Below are positions 18,201 to 28,490 of a stretch of 41,506 nucleotides of DNA, piece by piece. A program made the position numbers and the translations under genes. Under the pieces are notes generated by a model that searched no databases, was not told the DNA's origin, and saw only the letters and a program-made list of their open reading frames with translations. The stretch's first letter is position 1. Each line of letters begins with the position of its first letter. Source of the stretch: Triparma columacea (lineage: Eukaryota > Sar > Bolidophyceae > Parmales > Triparmaceae); the NCBI GenBank assembly GCA_030267965.1, contig BRYA01000143.1:16744-58249 (forward strand), given 5' to 3'.

Positions 18201-20385
18201 GAAGGTCTGCCCGGACTCTCCGGAACCATGAATCGTCTTCTTCTCGTTGTTCAGGTTGGAGTAGTCGACGCAGGAAGTACCTGCGATGAGCATGTCAACA
18301 CCCCCAGGGACGTCGACGAGGGAGCCGAAGGCAGTGATGGCCTGCTTCCTACCGAGCTCGCGAATGTCGCGAAAGAGGATGGGGGGCTGGAAGTTGCGCT
18401 GGATGTAGGCCTGCTTGAATGGCTCAATCTCGCAGGAGAAGAGGTGCTCAATTTGGAGCTTGGCTCCGTACTGGTCCTCGGCAGCCCTGCTCATCATGTC
18501 CAGCGCAAGGACGGGAGACTCCGTTCCTGAGCACATAGTGGCGATGCGCAGGGGGCGGTCCAGGCGCTTGATAACGTCGGCGAATTCGGGGGCCTTGGAC
18601 ATCATGTCATCAAACATTTCTTGGGGGTTGGACAGAATGGGGAGGCCGTCGCCATCGGTGTAGGCCCCCTTGAGCATTGCGTTGCGGTTGCTTGTGCCGG
18701 CCGCCCTGGTGGGCCTGGGGCCCGACGATGACTTGGGTGCCGAGCGCTTCTTCGGTGTGGGTGTAGTAGCCTTGGCCATTTGTTTCTGCGCGCTCTTGCC
18801 CATCATCATCGCGAAGGGGTTAATCTTCGTCGCAGTAGCAGTAGGAGCAGAGGGTTTGGGCTTGGAAGCAGCTGGCTTGGGGGGAGCATCGACTTCCATG
18901 GGAGTCGCTTCGTCGACGCCCTTGGGAGAGCTGTGAAGAGGGAGATACAAAATTAGTTAGATGCGCTTACTGCGTGAAGCCCCAGAACATCCATTCTCAC
19001 CTCTTCTCAGCGCTGCTAGTCTTCTTCTTCTTGGTGATGACCTCTTTCGCCTTCTTCGCGGCCTTCTTCTTGGGCTTGACAAAGTCATCGTCGGAATCCT
19101 CAGACTCACTCGCAATGAAAGATGCCATCTCCTCCTCGGCAGAAATCTTGGAGCGCTTGGAAGGCTGCCTAGTCTCTTCCTCCTCGTCCTCCTCCTCCTC
19201 CTCCTCAGACGACTCATCAAAGTTTGCCTCGGCTTCCTCATCATCTGAAGAGTCGAAGACGTCCTCTTCGTCACTGGAATCCGAAGGTGCTACCTCCTTG
19301 GCAGGCACAAACTCCTTCTCACCATCCTGCGAGAAACGAAGCGACGACCGAAGGGGGTTAGATAGATAAGAGCTCTGCCTACAGCACTATGGCCGCAATC
19401 ACCGCGATCGTCGCTTCGCTCCTTCAGGTCCATCTCGCATCATCTCACCTCTTCCTCACCGGACTCCTCCTCCTCCTCCTCCTCCTCCTCCTCCTCCTCC
19501 ATATCGGCAACATCATCCTCCCCCTTCAGGGCACAGACCATCTCCCTCACCTCTTCCTCGGGAAGCTGAGCGCTAGAGCCGTCGGCGAAGAGGATGGTGT
19601 AGAGCTTGGTCGCAGCGTCAAATTCCCTGACACTCCCACTCATCCCAGCGCTCTCGATGCTAGTACCACCGACGAAAAGAGGCCCGGCCTTTTTCTGATA
19701 CTTCTTCTTTTGGGCCTCCTTGTGCGCCCAGAAGGCGTCATCTGAGTCATCAGTATCATGGCCATCGCCCTTTCCCTCTTGCTGATTCTCCTTGTCCTCA
19801 GACTCCCCCTCCTCCTTCTCCTTTGGCGTCATAGAGACAGCCCTCTTGACGGCGAGAGCTGGATTCTTGTTGGGAGTTTCCTTGTCCTTTCCCTTGTCCT
19901 TCATCTTCTTGGCTGCAAGAGCCTTGAGCTTGTCCTTCTTGGACAAGTCCTTCTTGTTCATCATCTCATCAAAGATAAAGAAGCAAAAGGTTGAGTCAGG
20001 ATTATCTTCATCGAAGTCATCCTCCAACCTCGTACCTGAGAGTGCGTGGCGGGGATCGGAAAAGGGTTAACATGAATGTAGCTTGTCGGGGGGGAAACGG
20101 CAAGGAGCAATAAATACGCATGGGTCTTGAATTTCAGACGATACCAGCCGTAAATGGGACAATTATAGCAAGCTATCAACAGAACTACCAACAAAAGTCA
20201 GCCGTACCCCACAATTGACAGAGAAAACTTGTCAGTGGAAATTTGCCGCCGACCGAACCCCGCTTCAGATCCCATAACTTACTTAGAACCTTCTCAACCG
20301 CTTCAGCACCCAGTGCTGTGACATACTTGGTGTAGTCAATGTCGTAGCAGTCCTTAAGTAGGACCGTCACGGAATCCTCGTCCAT
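12281..20385 (-). CDS. DNMT5: DNMT5: DNA cytosine methyltransferase fused to RING and SNF2-family ATPase (five exons)
   Basis: Exons in transcription order: 20385-20283, 20035-19449, 19326-19001, 18930-13741, 13622-12281. All four junctions agree in phase with GT-AG ends, giving 2515 residues. Residues 1-340 are acidic, with a Tudor-like strand set at about 157-200 (VREFDAATKLYTILFADG) and a poly-Glu run. The methyltransferase follows: motif I MCSGTESP (~470), TSCVDYSNLN with the probable catalytic Cys at ~559 (a divergent motif IV in place of PCQ), and ILENV (~600). A Cys cluster (CRRC...CEDC) is at ~940-980. The SNF2 part has VADQVGYGKT (~1580), DEFHYLS (~1882), SGTPP, a RING-like Cys/His cluster (~2280-2310) and the C-terminal lobe with QAIGRVRRFGQ. 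DNMT5 is known as an ATP-dependent maintenance CG methyltransferase acting in the nucleus. Confidence 0.92.
13623..13740 (-). other. DNMT5 intron 4 with long G-runs
   Basis: A 118-bp intron (GTGCGT...CCCAG). The coding strand has successive G-runs of about 7, 10, 10 and 12, which is potential G-quadruplex sequence in pre-mRNA and DNA; the + strand shows the matching C-runs at 13686-13722. The length is not a multiple of three and retention would introduce a shift of frame. Confidence 0.75.
19469..19502. repeat. CTC trinucleotide run encoding poly-Glu in DNMT5
   Basis: About eleven CTC units on the + strand read as consecutive Glu codons in exon 2 of DNMT5, in the acidic N-terminal region. 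A similar, shorter acidic run is encoded at about 19180-19205. Confidence 0.8.
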
Positions 20386-20451
20386 TTGTGGTGTTTTTGG
20401 GGGAGAAAAGCCTGAAGATAGATGGGGGAAAAATAGCCTAGAGAGGAATAA
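20386..20451. promoter_or_regulatory. 66-bp divergent promoter between DNMT5 and the JmjC gene
   Basis: The start codons of DNMT5 (20385, minus) and the JMJD4-like gene (20452, plus) are separated by only 66 bp, including an A/T-rich tract (AAAAATAGCC...GAGGAATAAATG). Both 5' UTRs and core promoters must fit here or overlap the coding exons. Confidence 0.5.
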
Positions 20452-21783
20452 ATGAATTTGGTGGCTGTCGAGGGACTCCTTGAGGACCTCCATTCGATAA
20501 TATCGGGGTTTGAAGTCAATGGTAGGCTCATGTTTCCAAAAAGTCAAACAAATTCATCGATCCAGGCAGTAAATCCTTCTTTGCGACGGAGGGTCGAGAT
20601 ACCAGCTAGTTTTGAGGTGCCTGTTTTGGACGCTAGCTCTGCCTCAATTTATGAAATGATTGCTGCTAATGTTCCATTTCTTGTGACTGGAGACAAAACA
20701 TTCTCAAACGTTGTTGAAGCTTGGACTACCCCCACCCCTGGTGACCCTTCTTCAGCTTCTGCTTCCATCAACCTTCCCCACCTCGTAGATACTTACGGCA
20801 GTTGGGACATTCCTGTGAAAAAGAATTCAAACCCGGGGGTGCTCGATGCAGATGGGAGGGCGGTCGAGCCTGAGTGCGTGACTGTGACGATGAATGAGTG
20901 GGTGGAAGAGGTGAGTGATAACGATGATATTATGATATATTCTTAGGGCACTTATCCAATTTCTACTTACCCAACCTTGCCCACGAATCGCTTCTTTCGT
21001 CGCTTATAGTTGCGCCTGTTGCCCGATAACTATTTAAAAGATTTCCATCTCCATAATGCAGTCAAGAAAAGGTCCCCGACTGCGCCCCCCCTGTACGAGT
21101 CAACGGTCTTCTGTAGACACGACATTCTCAACCCGTTTCTCGACATTGTGACAGGAGGAGATTTCAGGTTCATGTACTGGGGGCCTCCGGGGTCTAAAAC
21201 TACGCTACACTCGGATGTGATGAACTCATTCAGCTGGAGCTACAATGTAGTCGGGGAGAAAGAGTGGACATTTTACAGGCCCTGGTTAGCTGACGACAAC
21301 GAGCCGATAGAATTTACTCAAGCACCAGGAACGACCGTCTTTGTGCCAAGTACTTGGAAACACGAGGTTGTAAACACTGCCGAGACCATCTCGCTGAACC
21401 ACAACTGGATAGCTCCATGTGCTGTCGACCTAATGCTTGCTTGTTTGCTTAACGAATCCTGCGCGGTGGACAAGGAGCTCGCAGCTTGGGGGTTGAGCGA
21501 GACTGTAACTTTGGAGGAGCGTGAAAAGATGATGTGCAGTGCCTGTGGCATGAACATTTCCATGTTCACCATAATGTTGGTCCGAGCCGCTGTGGGCCTG
21601 CTGGCACGCGCAGGCAATGACGCTGCGTCAGCATATGATCTCGCATCGTTGAAGAGCGCATTGACCATTGTGACATCCTCTCTTACTCCATCCGCCGAGC
21701 AACGGTATAGAGGCGTTCTCGGAGACGACATGGCGCAATTGCTCACATCCTTGATAGATAAAATACTCTTGTTTGTATCATAA
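20452..21783 (+). CDS. JMJD4-like JmjC 2-oxoglutarate/Fe(II) oxygenase (two exons)
   Basis: Exons 20452-20910 and 21010-21783 join in phase 0 (GAAGAG|GTGAGT, 99-bp intron) to 410 residues; the product reads MNEWVEELRLLPDNYLKDFH over the junction. The JmjC core shows YWGPPGSKTTLHSDVMNSFS (Fe ligands H220 and D222), then KEWTFYRP, then GTTVFVPSTWKHEVVNT with the distal His H271, then TISLNHNWI. This pattern (GPxGSxTxLHxD, W..N..G.K.W, VFVPS.W.H.V.N...TISINHNW) is that of JMJD4, which in animals hydroxylates a lysine of the translation termination factor eRF1. A Cys pair MMCSACGM lies in the C-terminal helical part. It is divergent from DNMT5 and converges with DRC7, whose stop is 68 bp away. 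Confidence 0.85.
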
Positions 21784-21851
21784 AACAAGTTCTCTTTAAG
21801 CACCAATACCCTCCCACCTCTCTCCCCCCCTTCACTTCCCAATCACCCTCC

Positions 21852-24794
21852 TTACCCGTGTCTCAGCACGCTCAACCTCGGGTCAGCGACCAGCTTATTG
21901 TCCATGTCCTTGTACTTCTTGAGCGCACTTTCCTCGTGCTGGACCAACCTCTGTTCCAAGATTTGGATTCTGAACATAGCTTCCGAGCACTCCTTCTCGA
22001 ACTGCTCTTCCGCGTCAGGGTCGTTGTCCCTCTGATTCCTCTGAAAGGCGGCCTGGTACTTGGCGAGCTCCTTGTTTTCTTCGTTGAGCCTGTTCTGGAT
22101 GATGTTGGCCCTCTCCAAAAGCCTGTCCTTGAGAGCCTTGAGGCAATTCTCTTTGACCTTCATGGCGTCCTCCCTCGTGAGGTCCTTCGGGTTTATGTTC
22201 ATCAGGAATGGCGTGAGGTAGTCTAGCTGCCTCTTGTCACCCTGCTCCTGCTCCTCCAGAATCTCTTGGACCTTCCTCTCCTCATCTCTCCTTGACGAGG
22301 CAGTCTCAAATACAGGCTGATCTATAATAATTTCCTGCTCCTCGTGCTTCCTCGTGGTGAGGAGATCCGCGGTTTCATTCTGAGCTCTCCGGGCCTCGCT
22401 CAGGCACTCCTTCTCCGCATCTCTCACAACCTCCAGCTGGTCCCCAACATCTTCAGCGCTCCTCTCCTTGTCGTGATTGATTGTATTTCTTGTGATACAG
22501 CTCTTGGCGTAATGGTATTGGGTCCTGACCTTGTTTTCCCTCACGTAAAAGGTCCTCTTGGCGACGTCTTCAGAGGCGTCCTTTTCGTCGTTCCTCTCGT
22601 ACTTCTCAGTCATCTTCAGCACGACTAGGTCAGGGCTGTGGGCTCCTCCTGGAAGAACGAAAGTTGAATTTCCGCTTTCGAGACTCTCCTTGACGGCGAT
22701 GCTCCTATACGTCAGTTTGTCCCCCCTCCCCTCGAACTTCTCCACAATCTTCTTACCCACATCCTCCTCCCTACAGAGCAGACCATCAAGCCTGGCGTTG
22801 ACATAAAAGTACATTTCCCTTCGCTTTCCCGCCCATTCGACGAGGTACTTGAGGCTGCTTGGCCTCCCGGGATCGAAACTCTCGTGAACCATCCTCTCCA
22901 GGGGTTTCCTGATCCTCTTCACTAGCTTATCACGCCTGTTGATAAAGGTCTCCACGCTCTCCTTCACTACGGTGCGAGCGACGTCCTTGAAGAGTGTGAA
23001 CCTGGAAACCATGCCTTGGTCGTGGAAGCTCTCGGCGAAGAGCTCCAACTTTGCCTTCTTGTAGAGGACCACCTTCTGACCGTGCGGTGGGTAGCGAACG
23101 TTGTACTTGCTTCTGTCAATCTTGAGCTTGTTGACCCAGCTCTCGGGAATGTCGAGAATATCGTCAACCTCCTCGACCTCCTCCCCCTTCTCTTCCTCCT
23201 CCTCGTTGGATTCCTTCTCCTCATCCACGATGGGGTCGTTGAGCATGTCCATCATGCTTCTCTCACCCTGTTCCTTCTCTACGAGGGCAATGGGCCCACT
23301 GTCGATGAAAACGAACTCCCAAAGGTCGTTATTCCCAAAATCGAAAGAATGACCAACGAGGTCCTTGTCAGTCTGCATGTTGACCCAGTAGTTCTTGGCG
23401 TTCCAGACGGCCTCGATGCCCTGGTAGGGAGACTCGGACACGGGGTAGATGCGGGCAGTGGACGGCTCAACAAAGAGCATCTCAGGCACGCCCCTCTTGC
23501 CGCCCCTAACGAGAACCCAGCAGTGCACCCTCTTGCCATAGAGGGGGTCTGAGGACGCGGCCTCGTTCTCCTCGACCTGCTTCTCATCTTCGTCGTCACT
23601 ATCCCACCTGATGGGTTGGGGGGTGAAGGCTTTGGAAATTGGGGCACCCCCGACTCCAGGATCGTCCTTGGAGTCGGCTTCTGCTGCACTCATCAAGAAC
23701 TTGGACTCGATAGCGCCATGGGTTTTCAGCTTGTACTCGCCACTTGGGGCGTCGAGCAGATCGTCCTTCTTCTCTTCAGAGGGAGGGGCCTCCTCGTCGG
23801 CATCGAGCGCGTCGTCGTTGTCGGAGCTCTTCGTCTCCGCAATCTCGTCATCACCAACATCCTGAGGGTTCTGCGAAGGGAAGGGGTACGGGGGGATTGG
23901 TGGGTGTGGTTTGAGGTGGCGATCAAATTATCGTCGTCTCTGGCCTATCGCCTATCGCCTATCGCCTATCGCCTATCGCCTATCGCCTATCGCCTATCGC
24001 CTATCGCCATCGTCATCGCCATCGCCATCGCCTTAGCCTCTCACCTTCTCGCCCTCATCCTTGGCTCCAGCCTCGTCACTAACATCAGTAACCAACGGAC
24101 AGACAGTTTGACTCTGGTCACACTCGCAAATGTACTTCGGAGCGTAGCCATGCACGACGTACGCATCGTACCCCGCACCTAGGAGAAACGAGGCGAGGAG
24201 AGTGGCGAAGTCAAATGAGTCCCCGACACCCCAATCCAACACTTGGGTTGAAGAGGGAAGCGTCGAAGGTGGCTCAACAGCGTTTTCAAGGGGCTCGTAG
24301 TCAAGGAAGTGGGCAACGAACTCAGCACATTTGTTGAGGTCGTAAAGCTCCCTGAACTGGAGCTGTGTCGGACGAATCGTGGTGCAAACAAACTTCTCAA
24401 CCTTGAACTCATTCTTGGCCGTCAAATAGAGTTCCTTGCGGTCTGGGAACAGTCTGACGAAATTTGAACGGAAGTTCTGCACGTATTCAAGGCAAAGGTT
24501 CTCCTTGTGGGTGTTTGAGATATAGCTACCGGGGTGTGGGGGGGTTGGGGGGTGGGGGTATGGTGAGGAGCTGGGGAAGGAGGAGGGTCGAAGGAGGAAA
24601 AACAAAAGGGAAAGACCGACACGTACAACGACCCCCCCCTCCCCCCCCCTTCCAAAACAAGGCCATTAAAAATGCACTCACCTGTCATCAGGAGACCGAG
24701 CCCCCCCATAAACTGCATTTTTCTCAGCATCCTTTGACCTTTTCACCTTAGTCGACCGGAGTCCGTCGATTGAAACCAACTTCGTAGCGTCCAT
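21852..24794 (-). CDS. DRC7: DRC7 (CCDC135/lobo), nexin-dynein regulatory complex subunit (three exons)
   Basis: Exons 24794-24682, 24525-24045 and 23870-21852 join in phase (GACAG|GTGAGT; GAGAAG|GTGAGA) to 870 residues, close to the animal protein (about 870). Exon 2 holds the transglutaminase-like region (LDWGVGDSFDFATLL..GAGYDAYVVHGYAP). Exon 3 has the conserved HCWVLVRGGKRGVPEMLFVE and YQGIEAVWNAKNYWVNMQ, and then a long charged coiled-coil C-terminus (ERANIIQNRLNEENKELAKY) ending VLRHG. DRC7 belongs to the linker between outer-doublet microtubules that controls ciliary beating, so the organism must at some stage build a motile flagellum. At the intron 2 acceptor two AGs nine bases apart (23870, 23861) would both keep the frame. 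Confidence 0.9.
23944..24006. repeat. Nine tandem copies of a 7-bp unit in DRC7 intron 2
   Basis: The unit CCTATCG is repeated nine times without interruption, then decays into CCATCG/TCATCG hexamers to about 24032. It lies wholly in the 174-bp intron 23871-24044 and makes up over half of it together with the hexamers. Confidence 0.95.
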
Positions 24795-25307
24795 CTTGAA
24801 ACAAATCGCAGCTAAAAAACTAACGGAGCAAACTCAAAAGGAAAGGGCTCTCAACTGCTCAACGAAATGTGGAAGGGGCCAAAAAAAAATGGAAAAAAAC
24901 AGAAGACACAAACTCACACTTCTTTATACTGACTTTTTGTGATGGGGTCCTGTGGCTCGAAGGAGAGCTCTGGAGCCCACTCCCCCGGCCTAACATTGAG
25001 GTCAACACCCCGTTCACGAAAACAATCGGAGGTGCCCAACGATAATACATCATGGAAATCTCGGATGTCCCAAAAGGTTGAGAATGGGGAGGTTTTGGGT
25101 GAGATCTTGGACGTTCGGTCCGTTCCTTGTGACGAAGACACTCCATTGGTCGCAAATACCACACACTGCATGTTTGTGGTTACTGGTAGCGACTTTTTCA
25201 CACTTTAATTTTCCTTCTGTTGTGAAACCGCTTTTCCCCTCCTTCAGAATCTTACAATCTCACACTTTTCTCCCACATTCCTGCGCTATCTCCCCCCTCT
25301 CCCAGTG
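24795..25307. promoter_or_regulatory. Divergent intergenic region between DRC7 and the MBL/cNMP-binding gene
   Basis: About 510 bp that must hold both promoters. Moderately long ORFs exist on both strands across 24914-25208, overlapping one another; none shows a known domain and none connects in phase to either gene through a good splice site. I see no recognisable elements. Confidence 0.4.
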
Positions 25308-28298
25308 ATGGACATTCAAAAGCTAGGAACCGAGCGCAACGCCCAATTATTGACGATGTCAGGAAGATTTCCATCAGGGAAAATGATCGGCCTGCATGAG
25401 ATGTACAAGGACGGTTGGACCGAAGAGGAAATCCAAAATGAGTTAAGAAAGCAGAGTGGCCATAGGCGGAGTGACCCAATAGGGGCCGCGGATTATTTGA
25501 GGAATAAGAAAGAAGAAACCAAGGAGGAAAATCTCTTGTTGGCACGCAAGGGAAAAAGTGAATCAAACTTGGTCGCAAAGAAGAGAGAAAACGAGGCGGC
25601 TGAGCGGTCCAGGCAAGAAGAACATGAAAAGATATGGAAAGATAAGACTATAGGGCGTCTTAAGTCTGGCGGACTGCACGAGGCCTATGCGGACCAACTG
25701 TCAGACGTGGAGGTCAAGGGGAACATGACCTTCCTCCCAAGGGGTGGCATTTTGGTTAAGACCAACACCCCGGACGACATAGACATTCAATTCGGGATCC
25801 CCCCTGAGACAATAAAGGACTCGATGATACTGGGTGTATCGGTCCCCAAGTACTTTGTGGTATCTCACGAAATGTTCGACAGGGTGGGTGGAACATCCAT
25901 GGCCGAGTTTGAGTTCCCCGCGTATTTCAACTTTTTTGTTTTGAAAAGGAAGGTCACGATCATATGCCGGGAGGGCCTCTCGGAGAGTATCAAGGCCATC
26001 TTCAAGGAGACTCTCATCGGTCCTGACAAGGAAGATTACATGTTTGACAAGGACTTTCCTCCTGGCACCGACCCTAAATTGTTCCCGAATTTTTGGGGCG
26101 AGGGCTTGTGCCTCGATCCCGCGCGAAAGAATCTGAAGGGCGAGGACCTGCTCGAGATCAGAGAGTTTGACGCCGCTGGGCAGGCCACGGTGGGGACGGG
26201 AGATTCAGAGGTAAAAATCAGGTTCCTTGCAAATAAGCAGGAGTACAGGGTGTACAAGTTCGACAAGAAGGGCAAGAGGGAACAGATCGCTACGGTTGCC
26301 GAGGACATCCGGCGGTACAAAGAGGACAAACTGGGGAATGTCAAGAGGTCGAAGCTCGAGTACCAGCCTCTCACCACACCTGAGTTTGGTGTCACTGTCC
26401 TGGGCGCAAGCCACGGCTTCGATCCCGCGGGATCGACGACTGGCTTCGTCATTTGGGTAAACGGGAAGGGAATGGTCGTGGATCCCCCCCCCGGAAGCTC
26501 AGACGTGCTCAAAAAGCTATCCATCCCAGACCGCGCCATCCACGGAATTATCCTAACCCACTGCCACGCGGACCACGACGCCGGCACCTTCCAGCGGATC
26601 CTAACCCTGAAGAATGTCAAACTCTACACCACCACTACCATATTTAACTCTTTCATAAGGAAATACAGTGCCGTGACTGGGCTGGACCGGCAATTCCTCT
26701 GCGGCCTTTTCACTTTCATGCCCTGCTTGATAGGCGTGCCGGTGCCGTTCCACGGTGCCCATTTTAAGCTCTTCTACAGTATACACACCATCCCTTGCAT
26801 CGGCTTCGAGTGTTCGTACGGGGAGACCAGCATGATTTATTCAGCTGACACCAACAGTGACCCGAGCCTTCCCACAAAGATGTTCGAGGAAGGGGTGATA
26901 AAAGAGGGAAGAAGAGACGCCCTTTTAAACAACGCTTTGAAGGGCAAGCACACGCTGATCTTCCACGAGGCCGGCGTTCCACCGATTCACACGCCCATGG
27001 AGCTTCTGGCGAACCAGCCTGACAGCGTGAAGGAAAGGTTGTACTTGGTTCACGTCAGCGAGAACAAGGTGCCGTCAGATGTAGGGCTTAGGGTCGCGAC
27101 GGAGTGGTCGACGATGGTCCTTCAGCAGTACTTGGATTTAGAAATGAAGGAGAGGATGAACATCAAACACACACTCTCCGCGACGGAACTATTTCAACAC
27201 GTCGAGGATGAGGAGTACGAGAAGTTTATCTTTAACAGCACGGAAAAGATAATGGTCCCTAGAGACACGGTTCTGTTTGACAGGGGGGAAGTGATGGAGC
27301 ACATGTATTATGTTTTGGCAGGGAGCGTTCTCGCCATCACGGACTCAAAAGTTTCGCAAGGCCATAGATTTCACGCCGGGCACCTAATTGGGCAAGAGTT
27401 TATCGTGGACGAGGGCAACGTTGCAGGCTACAAGGCCAAGAGCGAGACAGCGGTGATTCTCTACAAGATAAAAATTGAGGCAGCGAAGTGCGTCGTTCAC
27501 AAAAGGGAGGCCCTCAATTTGTTGAAAAACTTGGCCGATTTGATGAAGAGCAGGACATGGGACGCCTTCGCGTGCAACTTGCTGTTCAGGGAGTTCACCA
27601 TTAGGGAGAAAGTGGACCTCTTCAACATATTTTCTGAAGAGATCACCATCGAACCGGAGGGCCGCATTGATTGCCAGCAGAGAGGCTGCCTGGTCGTGGA
27701 CGGGATAGTTCACGTGCTGATGGATAGCACCGTGGATTCACTAGATGAAATGACGAATGAGGAAATAAGGGAAGAAGCTTACACGGACACGAAGGAATCA
27801 TCAGGTGGAGGGAAAGAGGGGGTTAGAAAAAAAGGAGAAGCAACTGGTGTCGTACCTGGGCAGACGGGCCGAGAAAGGTCGAACAAGAGAGAAAACCTTA
27901 GCCCCGCTGACCGATCCCGGAAGCTAATCGAGTTGGAAAGGAACGTCAGGCTATCGAAGGTGGACCTCCCCGGCTTCATGAGCGGTACGATTGAGCTGCT
28001 CGCGCAGAGGAGCGAGGCCAGCATAAACCTCAACAGCGAGTCCAAGAAAACAACTTTCCGGGGCAACCACATGAGGTCGGCGTACGTGGACGAGGTCGGG
28101 GAGACCGGGACGATGATACTTGACATCAACAGCCTCATACTTAGAGACCCGAGCTTGATGCAGGTGGAGGCCATCAGCAACACGAGGGTGAGGATGCTGG
28201 ACAGGAAGGCGGCTATCAACTTCATGAAACATAGCCCGGGGATTTTGGTGAAGCTACTGGATAGCTTCATGTCGACTGATTCTAAGATTGTGTGCTAA
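25308..28298 (+). CDS. Metallo-beta-lactamase protein with two cyclic-nucleotide-binding-like domains (candidate cNMP phosphodiesterase)
   Basis: A single-exon 996-residue protein; ATG 25308 is the first Met. Residues 1-380 have no family I recognise, except a helical GLHEMYKDGWTEEEIQNEL start. The metallo-beta-lactamase fold follows: VTVLGASHGFDPAGSTTGF, then the metal motif ILTHCHADHDAG (H418, H420, D422, H423), an IHTIPCIGFE strand, SADT and FHEAG. A cNMP-binding-like fold is at ~637-730 (VLFDRGEVMEHMYYVLAGSV, then GQEF), and a second one from ~765 (INFMKHSPGIL at its end) is split by a low-complexity insert at ~810-890. Neither keeps the FGE...RAA phosphate-binding motif, so nucleotide binding is doubtful. 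The architecture resembles Dictyostelium GbpA/GbpB phosphodiesterases. Substrate not determined. Confidence 0.75.
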   Translation: MDIQKLGTERNAQLLTMSGRFPSGKMIGLHEMYKDGWTEEEIQNELRKQSGHRRSDPIGAADYLRNKKEETKEENLLLARKGKSESNLVAKKRENEAAERSRQEEHEKIWKDKTIGRLKSGGLHEAYADQLSDVEVKGNMTFLPRGGILVKTNTPDDIDIQFGIPPETIKDSMILGVSVPKYFVVSHEMFDRVGGTSMAEFEFPAYFNFFVLKRKVTIICREGLSESIKAIFKETLIGPDKEDYMFDKDFPPGTDPKLFPNFWGEGLCLDPARKNLKGEDLLEIREFDAAGQATVGTGDSEVKIRFLANKQEYRVYKFDKKGKREQIATVAEDIRRYKEDKLGNVKRSKLEYQPLTTPEFGVTVLGASHGFDPAGSTTGFVIWVNGKGMVVDPPPGSSDVLKKLSIPDRAIHGIILTHCHADHDAGTFQRILTLKNVKLYTTTTIFNSFIRKYSAVTGLDRQFLCGLFTFMPCLIGVPVPFHGAHFKLFYSIHTIPCIGFECSYGETSMIYSADTNSDPSLPTKMFEEGVIKEGRRDALLNNALKGKHTLIFHEAGVPPIHTPMELLANQPDSVKERLYLVHVSENKVPSDVGLRVATEWSTMVLQQYLDLEMKERMNIKHTLSATELFQHVEDEEYEKFIFNSTEKIMVPRDTVLFDRGEVMEHMYYVLAGSVLAITDSKVSQGHRFHAGHLIGQEFIVDEGNVAGYKAKSETAVILYKIKIEAAKCVVHKREALNLLKNLADLMKSRTWDAFACNLLFREFTIREKVDLFNIFSEEITIEPEGRIDCQQRGCLVVDGIVHVLMDSTVDSLDEMTNEEIREEAYTDTKESSGGGKEGVRKKGEATGVVPGQTGRERSNKRENLSPADRSRKLIELERNVRLSKVDLPGFMSGTIELLAQRSEASINLNSESKKTTFRGNHMRSAYVDEVGETGTMILDINSLILRDPSLMQVEAISNTRVRMLDRKAAINFMKHSPGILVKLLDSFMSTDSKIVC

Positions 28299-28490
28299 GC
28301 GTTTGGAGCTGCCTTATATATTATATAGGAAAAAACACAAGAAAGTGAAGAAGGGTTATAATTAGTTCAGTTTGTTAGTTAAACAGGGTTGGGTTGATTT
28401 ACGTTGAGTTGAGTTGGGTGAGGGGGCTTTGATTTACATTGTGTGTGTTGGGCGGGGAAACACGGTGAGGGATGGGAGGGTTTTTTTGAA
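28299..28490. other. Convergent 3' region
   Basis: 192 bp between the stops of the MBL/cNMP gene (+) and AP-2 sigma (-). It contains CTTATATATTATATAGG and repeated GGGTTGGGTTGA-type sequence (TTTACGTTGAGTTGAGTTGG). No coding potential seen. Confidence 0.5.

Noticed and set aside
13392..18950. Taking the 1852-codon open frame as the full methyltransferase/ATPase protein
   Set aside because: Its last part after residue 1740 is out of frame (Gly/Trp and Arg-rich nonsense). Splicing at 13740/13623 restores the SNF2 C-terminal lobe, and the start lies in an intron.
24914..25208. Overlapping 89- to 95-residue frames on both strands between DRC7 and the MBL gene
   Set aside because: They overlap each other, show no recognisable domain, and none joins DRC7 in phase by a good splice site. 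DRC7 already has its expected length without them.
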